The notes under the pieces were generated by a model, which searched no databases, was not told the DNA's origin, and saw nothing but the letters and a program-made list of their open reading frames with translations. A DNA stretch of 64,000 nucleotides from Paraburkholderia xenovorans LB400 (GTDB taxonomy: Bacteria; Pseudomonadota; Gammaproteobacteria; Burkholderiales; Burkholderiaceae), in NCBI RefSeq assembly GCF_000013645.1, contig NC_007951.1, forward strand, positions 1,240,001 through 1,304,000, written 5' to 3'. Positions within the stretch are counted from its first letter, which is position 1. Every line of letters begins with the position of its first letter. This document shows, piece by piece, positions 59,908 to 64,000 of the stretch. The translations under genes were made by a program, and so were the position numbers.

Positions 59908-60248
59908 AAGTGTCCAGCGGTAAGAGGTGGCCGGCGGGTGGCCGGCGTTGCGGAAAACGGGGCGCATCGGGCTCCCGCCTTCAGCCGCCATGCGGCGCGG
60001 CCACGTCGAATAGGGCGAAACCCGTATTATCCCTCAACCCGGCGCTTTCCCCGACCTGGCCGAATGGCCAGCGGGTTGCGGTAGCGCAAATCGTCGGCGA
60101 ACTTGCCGCCTATCCGCGCCGTCCGAACCGCCGTCCGTATGGTCCGCCGCCCGGGAAGCGCCGGTGCGCGCGGCTCGCGCGGCGGTGTCCTAAGCCGGTC
60201 GGCCAACGCGCGGTTCTGGCCTGAAATCTCCGGAAGGGTGGAGTTACA
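59908..60248. other. Divergent intergenic region (trhO and dnaE)
   Basis: 341 bases between trhO (minus) and dnaE (plus), no supportable gene. It must contain two promoters, but no reliable -35/-10 pair was identified. Confidence 0.4.
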
Positions 60249-63200
60249 ATGTCGCCCATGTCAGATCCTCGCTTCGTTCATCTTCGCGTTCACTCCGAAT
60301 TCTCGATTGCCGATGGCATCGTGCGTCTTGACGACGTCGTCAAGGCCGCTGCCAAAGACGGCCAGGGCGCGCTCGCCCTCACCGATCTCGGCAACGCCTT
60401 CGGCCTCGTCCGTTTCTACAAGGAAGCTCGCGGCAAAGGGGTCAAGCCCATTGCCGGCTGCGACGTCTGGATCACCAATCCGGACGACCGCGAAAAGCCC
60501 TCCCGTTTGCTGCTGCTCGTCAAAGACCGGCGCGGCTACCTGAATCTGTGCGAACTGCTCAGCAAGGCGTCGCTCACGAATCAGTATCGCGGCCGCGCGG
60601 AAATCGAGGCCGGCTGGCTCGAATCCGGTCTGGGCGAAGGGCTGCTTGCATTGTCCGGCGCGCAGCAGGGCGATATTGGCCTCGCGCTCGCGGCGGGTAA
60701 CGAAGAAGCGGCAAAACGCAATGCACTGCATTGGGCGAAGGTGTTTCCGGGCGGTTTTTATATCGAGGTGCAACGCTGCGGGCAGCCGGGCGGCGAGCAC
60801 TACGTGCAGCAGGCGGTCGCGCTTGCGGCGTCGCTGAAATTGCCGGTGGTTGCCACGCATCCCATGCAGTTCATGACGCCGGACGACTTCACCGCGCACG
60901 AAGCGCGCGTGTGTATTTCCGAAGGCGACATTCTGGCCAATCCGCGCCGCTCGAAGCGCTTTACGCCCGAGCAGTACTTCCGCACGCAGGAAGAAATGGC
61001 CGCGCTGTTCGCGGACATTCCGTCGGCGCTCACGAACTCGGTGGAAATCGCCAAGCGCTGCAACCTTACGTTGGAACTCGGCAAGCCCAAGCTGCCGCTC
61101 TTCCCAACGCCCGACGGCATGTCGCTCGACGACTACCTCGTGCATCTGTCGAAAGAGGGTCTGGAAAAGCGCCTCGAGCAGTTGTATCCGGACGAGGCCG
61201 AGCGTGCCGCACAGCGCGCGACGTATTACGAACGCCTCGAATTCGAGTGCGGCACGATCATCAAGATGGGCTTTCCCGGCTACTTCCTGATCGTGGCGGA
61301 CTTCATCAACTGGGCGAAGAACAACGGCGTGCCGGTCGGTCCGGGCCGCGGCTCGGGCGCGGGTTCACTGGTCGCGTACGCGCTCGGCGTGACCGACCTC
61401 GATCCGCTGCGCTACAACCTGCTGTTCGAACGTTTCCTGAATCCGGAGCGGGTGTCCATGCCCGACTTCGACATCGACTTCTGCCAGCACGGCCGTGATC
61501 GCGTGATCCAGTACGTGAAGGAAAAGTACGGTGCGGACGCCGTGTCGCAGATCGCCACGTTCGGCACGATGGCGGCGAAGGCGGCGGTGCGCGACATCGG
61601 CCGGGTGCTCGATCTCGGCTACATGTTCACGGACGGCATCGCCAAGCTGATTCCGTTCAAGCCGGGCAAGCACGTCACGATCGCAGACGCGATGAAGGAA
61701 GAGCCGCTCCTGCAGGAGCGTTTCGACAACGAAGACGAAGTGCATCAGCTGCTCGAACTCGCGCAGCGCGTGGAAGGGCTGACGCGGAACGTCGGCATGC
61801 ACGCGGGCGGTGTGCTGATCGCACCCGGCAAGCTGACCGATTTCTGCCCGCTGTACACGCAGGGCGACGAAAGCGGCGTCGTGAGCCAGTACGACAAGGA
61901 CGACGTCGAAGCCGTCGGCCTCGTGAAGTTCGACTTTTTGGGTCTCACCACGCTGACGATTCTCGACTGGGCCGAGCGCTATATCCGGCGCCTCGATCCG
62001 TCGAAACAGGACTGGTCGCTCGCGCAGGTGCCGCTGGACGACCCGGCGTCGTTCTCGATCCTGAAGAAAGCGAATACGGTCGCCGTGTTCCAGCTGGAAA
62101 GCCGCGGCATGCAGGGCATGCTGAAAGACGCGCAGCCTGACCGCTTCGAGGACATCATCGCGCTGGTCGCGTTGTACCGTCCGGGCCCAATGGACCTGAT
62201 CCCGAGCTTCTGCGCGCGTAAGCACGGCCGCGAAGTGGTCGAGTATCCGGATCCGCGCGTCGAACCTGTTCTGAAAGAGACCTACGGCATCATGGTCTAC
62301 CAGGAACAGGTGATGCAGATGGCGCAGATCATCGGCGGCTATTCGCTCGGCGGCGCCGACTTGCTGCGCCGCGCGATGGGTAAGAAGAAGGCCGAGGAAA
62401 TGGCCCAGCATCGCGAGCTGTTCCGCCAGGGCGCCGCGAAAAACGGGCTGACCGGCGAGAAGGCCGACGAAATCTTCGACTTGATGGAGAAGTTCGCGGG
62501 CTACGGCTTCAACAAGTCGCACGCGGCCGCGTATGCGCTGCTCGCGTACTACACCGCATGGCTGAAGGCGCACCATCCCGCGGAATTCATGGCGGCGAAT
62601 ATGTCGCTCGCTATGGACGACACGGACAAGGTCAAGATCCTGTTCGAAGACTGCCTCGTGAACAAGATGGCGGTGCTGCCGCCGGACGTCAATCTGTCCG
62701 CGTACCGCTTCGAGCCGGTGGCCGAGCCTGACGGCAAGCGTTCGCGAACGATCCGTTACGGCCTCGGTGCAATCAAGGGCAGCGGCCAGAACGCGATCGA
62801 AGAAATCCTGCGCGCGCGCGAGGAAGGCCCGTTCATCGACATCTTCGATTTCTGCAACCGGGTCGACCGCCGCATCGTCAATCGCCGTACGGTCGAAGCC
62901 TTGATCCGCGCCGGCGCTTTCGACAGCTTGCATGCGAATCGCGCGCAACTGATCGCTTCGGTCTCGCTCGCAATGGAAGCCGCCGAGCAGGCGAGCGCCA
63001 ACGCGCTGCAAGCGGGCCTGTTCGACATGGGCGACGCGCCGTCGCAAGGTCACGAACTGGTCGATGAGCCGGAGTGGCCGGAAAAGAAAAAGCTGCAGGA
63101 AGAGAAGGCCGCACTCGGCTTCTACCTGTCGGGCCATCTGTTCGACGCCTATAAGGACGAAGTGCGCCGCTTCGTGCGCCAGAAGATCGGCGAGCTGAAG

Positions 63201-63830
63201 GAAGGGCGCGACAAGCTGGTCGCAGGCGTGATCGCCTCGCTGCGCACGCAGATGACCCAGCGCGGCAAGATGCTGATCGCGCTGCTCGACGACGGCACCG
63301 GCCAGTGCGAAGTCACGGTTTTCAACGAGACGTTCGAAGCGCACAAGCAACTGTTCAAGGAAGACGAACTGCTGGTCGTGCAAGGTCAGGCGCGTAACGA
63401 CGCGTTCACGGGCGGCATCCGTTTCACGGTCGACACGGTCATGGATCTCGGCCGCGCGCGCTGCCGTTATGCGGAGGCCGTGAAGGTGCAGATGAACGGC
63501 AATGCGGACGCGCTGGCCTTGCGTCGTGTGCTCGAAGCGCATAGCGCGGGCAAGGACGAACCGCAGGCGGCAGCGGCGCCGGCGGCTTCATCGCGTGGCG
63601 GAAACGGCGGGGGCAACGGTGGTGGCCGTAACGGAGGCGGCTATGGCGGCGGTGGCCAGCGTCAGACGGTGCAGATCCCGAACGGGCTTGCCGTGCAGGT
63701 GGTTTATCGTAGCCAGAATGCCGAAGGTGAAATGCGTCTGGGCGACGCATGGCGCGTGAAGCCGACCGACGAACTACTCGCGGCGCTGCGCGGCGAGTTT
63801 GCCGGAAGCTCGATCGAGATCGTTTATTGA
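60249..63830 (+). CDS. dnaE: DNA polymerase III alpha subunit
   Basis: The replicative polymerase, 1193 aa (slightly above the 1160 of E. coli). The PHP domain starts FVHLRVHSEFSIADGIV. Catalytic aspartates are in MPDFDIDFCQ; the finger and beta-binding parts are conserved (YQEQVMQMAQIIGGYSLG, EKFAGYGFNKSHAAAYA). An OB fold at about 990-1060 is followed by a Gly/Asn-rich tract (about 1116-1140), then a C-terminal fold ending SIEIVY. The tract is longer than is usual. GGAG five bases before the ATG; ATG 60258 is the alternative. Confidence 0.97.
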   Translation: MSPMSDPRFVHLRVHSEFSIADGIVRLDDVVKAAAKDGQGALALTDLGNAFGLVRFYKEARGKGVKPIAGCDVWITNPDDREKPSRLLLLVKDRRGYLNLCELLSKASLTNQYRGRAEIEAGWLESGLGEGLLALSGAQQGDIGLALAAGNEEAAKRNALHWAKVFPGGFYIEVQRCGQPGGEHYVQQAVALAASLKLPVVATHPMQFMTPDDFTAHEARVCISEGDILANPRRSKRFTPEQYFRTQEEMAALFADIPSALTNSVEIAKRCNLTLELGKPKLPLFPTPDGMSLDDYLVHLSKEGLEKRLEQLYPDEAERAAQRATYYERLEFECGTIIKMGFPGYFLIVADFINWAKNNGVPVGPGRGSGAGSLVAYALGVTDLDPLRYNLLFERFLNPERVSMPDFDIDFCQHGRDRVIQYVKEKYGADAVSQIATFGTMAAKAAVRDIGRVLDLGYMFTDGIAKLIPFKPGKHVTIADAMKEEPLLQERFDNEDEVHQLLELAQRVEGLTRNVGMHAGGVLIAPGKLTDFCPLYTQGDESGVVSQYDKDDVEAVGLVKFDFLGLTTLTILDWAERYIRRLDPSKQDWSLAQVPLDDPASFSILKKANTVAVFQLESRGMQGMLKDAQPDRFEDIIALVALYRPGPMDLIPSFCARKHGREVVEYPDPRVEPVLKETYGIMVYQEQVMQMAQIIGGYSLGGADLLRRAMGKKKAEEMAQHRELFRQGAAKNGLTGEKADEIFDLMEKFAGYGFNKSHAAAYALLAYYTAWLKAHHPAEFMAANMSLAMDDTDKVKILFEDCLVNKMAVLPPDVNLSAYRFEPVAEPDGKRSRTIRYGLGAIKGSGQNAIEEILRAREEGPFIDIFDFCNRVDRRIVNRRTVEALIRAGAFDSLHANRAQLIASVSLAMEAAEQASANALQAGLFDMGDAPSQGHELVDEPEWPEKKKLQEEKAALGFYLSGHLFDAYKDEVRRFVRQKIGELKEGRDKLVAGVIASLRTQMTQRGKMLIALLDDGTGQCEVTVFNETFEAHKQLFKEDELLVVQGQARNDAFTGGIRFTVDTVMDLGRARCRYAEAVKVQMNGNADALALRRVLEAHSAGKDEPQAAAAPAASSRGGNGGGNGGGRNGGGYGGGGQRQTVQIPNGLAVQVVYRSQNAEGEMRLGDAWRVKPTDELLAALRGEFAGSSIEIVY

Positions 63831-63835
63831 CGTTG

Positions 63836-63870
63836 CGGGTTTGTCCGCGCCGTTGGCGCGGACAAACCCG
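63836..63870. terminator. 16-bp inverted repeat after dnaE
   Basis: Arms CGGGTTTGTCCGCGCC and GGCGCGGACAAACCCG around a GTT loop. It is 5 bases after the dnaE stop. There is no T-run, so termination is probable but not proven; it also lies between convergent genes. Confidence 0.6.
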
Positions 63871-63922
63871 AGCCGACAACCTGCCTGTCATTCAGGCATT
63901 AGGCATCCACGCATTCAGGCAT

Positions 63923-64000
63923 TCAGCGCCGCGCCTTCTCTCCCAGGCGCGCCAGCTTCAAAAACCGGTAATACACCGTCTCCGCATTGAACACCGCGAT
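63923..64000 (-). CDS. C-terminal end of an unidentified protein (partial)
   Basis: The last 25 residues of a minus-strand frame, IAVFNAETVYYRFLKLARLG then EKARR and a stop, run off the window edge. The basic helical tip cannot be assigned to a family. A real gene is likely because the frame is in natural composition and follows dnaE convergently. Confidence 0.45.
   Translation of the reverse strand: MAVFNAETVYYRFLKLARLGEKARR

Noticed and set aside
60245..60250. TACAAT at the dnaE start
   Set aside because: It overlaps the ATG, so it cannot be the -10 of that start.
61365..63542. 725-aa minus-strand frame opposite dnaE
   Set aside because: Antisense to catalytic DnaE motifs; composition is not protein-like.

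Overview
This is a stretch of ordinary chromosome from a high-GC betaproteobacterium. It is most likely Paraburkholderia or Burkholderia. The grounds are the GC-rich third codon positions throughout, an intracellular PHA depolymerase closely matching the Ralstonia eutropha type, paired TPR-glycosyltransferase proteins, a MctP-type symporter with a DUF3311 partner, small Burkholderiales-type lipoproteins, and betaproteobacterial-looking ParE, ParC and DnaE. I see no rRNA, tRNA, CRISPR array, insertion sequence, integrase or prophage gene. About 97 percent of recognisable genes are housekeeping or common accessory metabolism. The many long antisense open frames are GC-driven shadows.

Layout. 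0-7.7 kb: an ABC-F protein (uup), then topoisomerase IV (parE, parC) and a small CopD-like membrane protein. 7.7-11.5 kb, minus strand: a chromate-type transporter (chrA) and a membrane GGDEF-EAL protein. 12-17.3 kb: a minus-strand set of VOC protein, aminotransferase, RidA and PhzF-like protein, divergent from a MocR (GntR-aminotransferase) regulator. 17.5-19.8 kb: htpG and a small unknown gene. 20-23.8 kb: two tandem TPR plus GT9-like proteins. 23.9-26 kb: overlapping ubiC, a Mug/UDG-like DNA glycosylase and a spermidine-synthase-like protein. 26.4-29.5 kb: DUF3311 plus a sodium:solute symporter, then a FUSC-type transporter. 29.7-35 kb, minus strand: a VOC protein, transaldolase, BenE, a VWA protein and a MoxR ATPase. 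35.4-36.4 kb: two small c-type cytochromes. 36.4-38.5 kb, minus strand: DUF1841, nth and a soluble rsxB. 38.7-42.8 kb: a TetR regulator, phaZ and a GH15 glucoamylase. 43-45.2 kb: an 81-aa unknown, a 50-aa membrane peptide and a lactonase. 45.3-50.4 kb, minus strand: a giant ftsK with an Ala-Pro repeat linker and a META-domain lipoprotein. 50.7-52.7 kb: purT, a small lipoprotein and an MliC-like protein. 52.9-56.2 kb: acetolactate synthase and aldehyde dehydrogenase. 56.5-64 kb: rhlE, gluQ, trhO, dnaE and the C-terminal tip of a further gene.

Functional themes are chromosome topology, segregation and replication (parE, parC, ftsK, dnaE), RNA and translation quality (uup, gluQ, trhO, rhlE), redox and Fe-S biology (cytochromes, rsxB, nth), carbon storage and uptake (phaZ, GH15, symporter, benE, tal), and PLP/imine chemistry (aminotransferase, RidA, MocR). 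I found no clearly new multi-gene defence or mobile system. The most interesting loose ends are regulatory or structural: a DnaA-box-like cluster in front of parE, a competing-hairpin leader in front of rhlE, the soluble RsxB beside Nth, the TPR-glycosyltransferase pair, the two hexanucleotide tandem repeats (one between genes, one coding the FtsK linker), and several translationally coupled gene pairs. All functional calls are from reading translations by eye; no database search was run.
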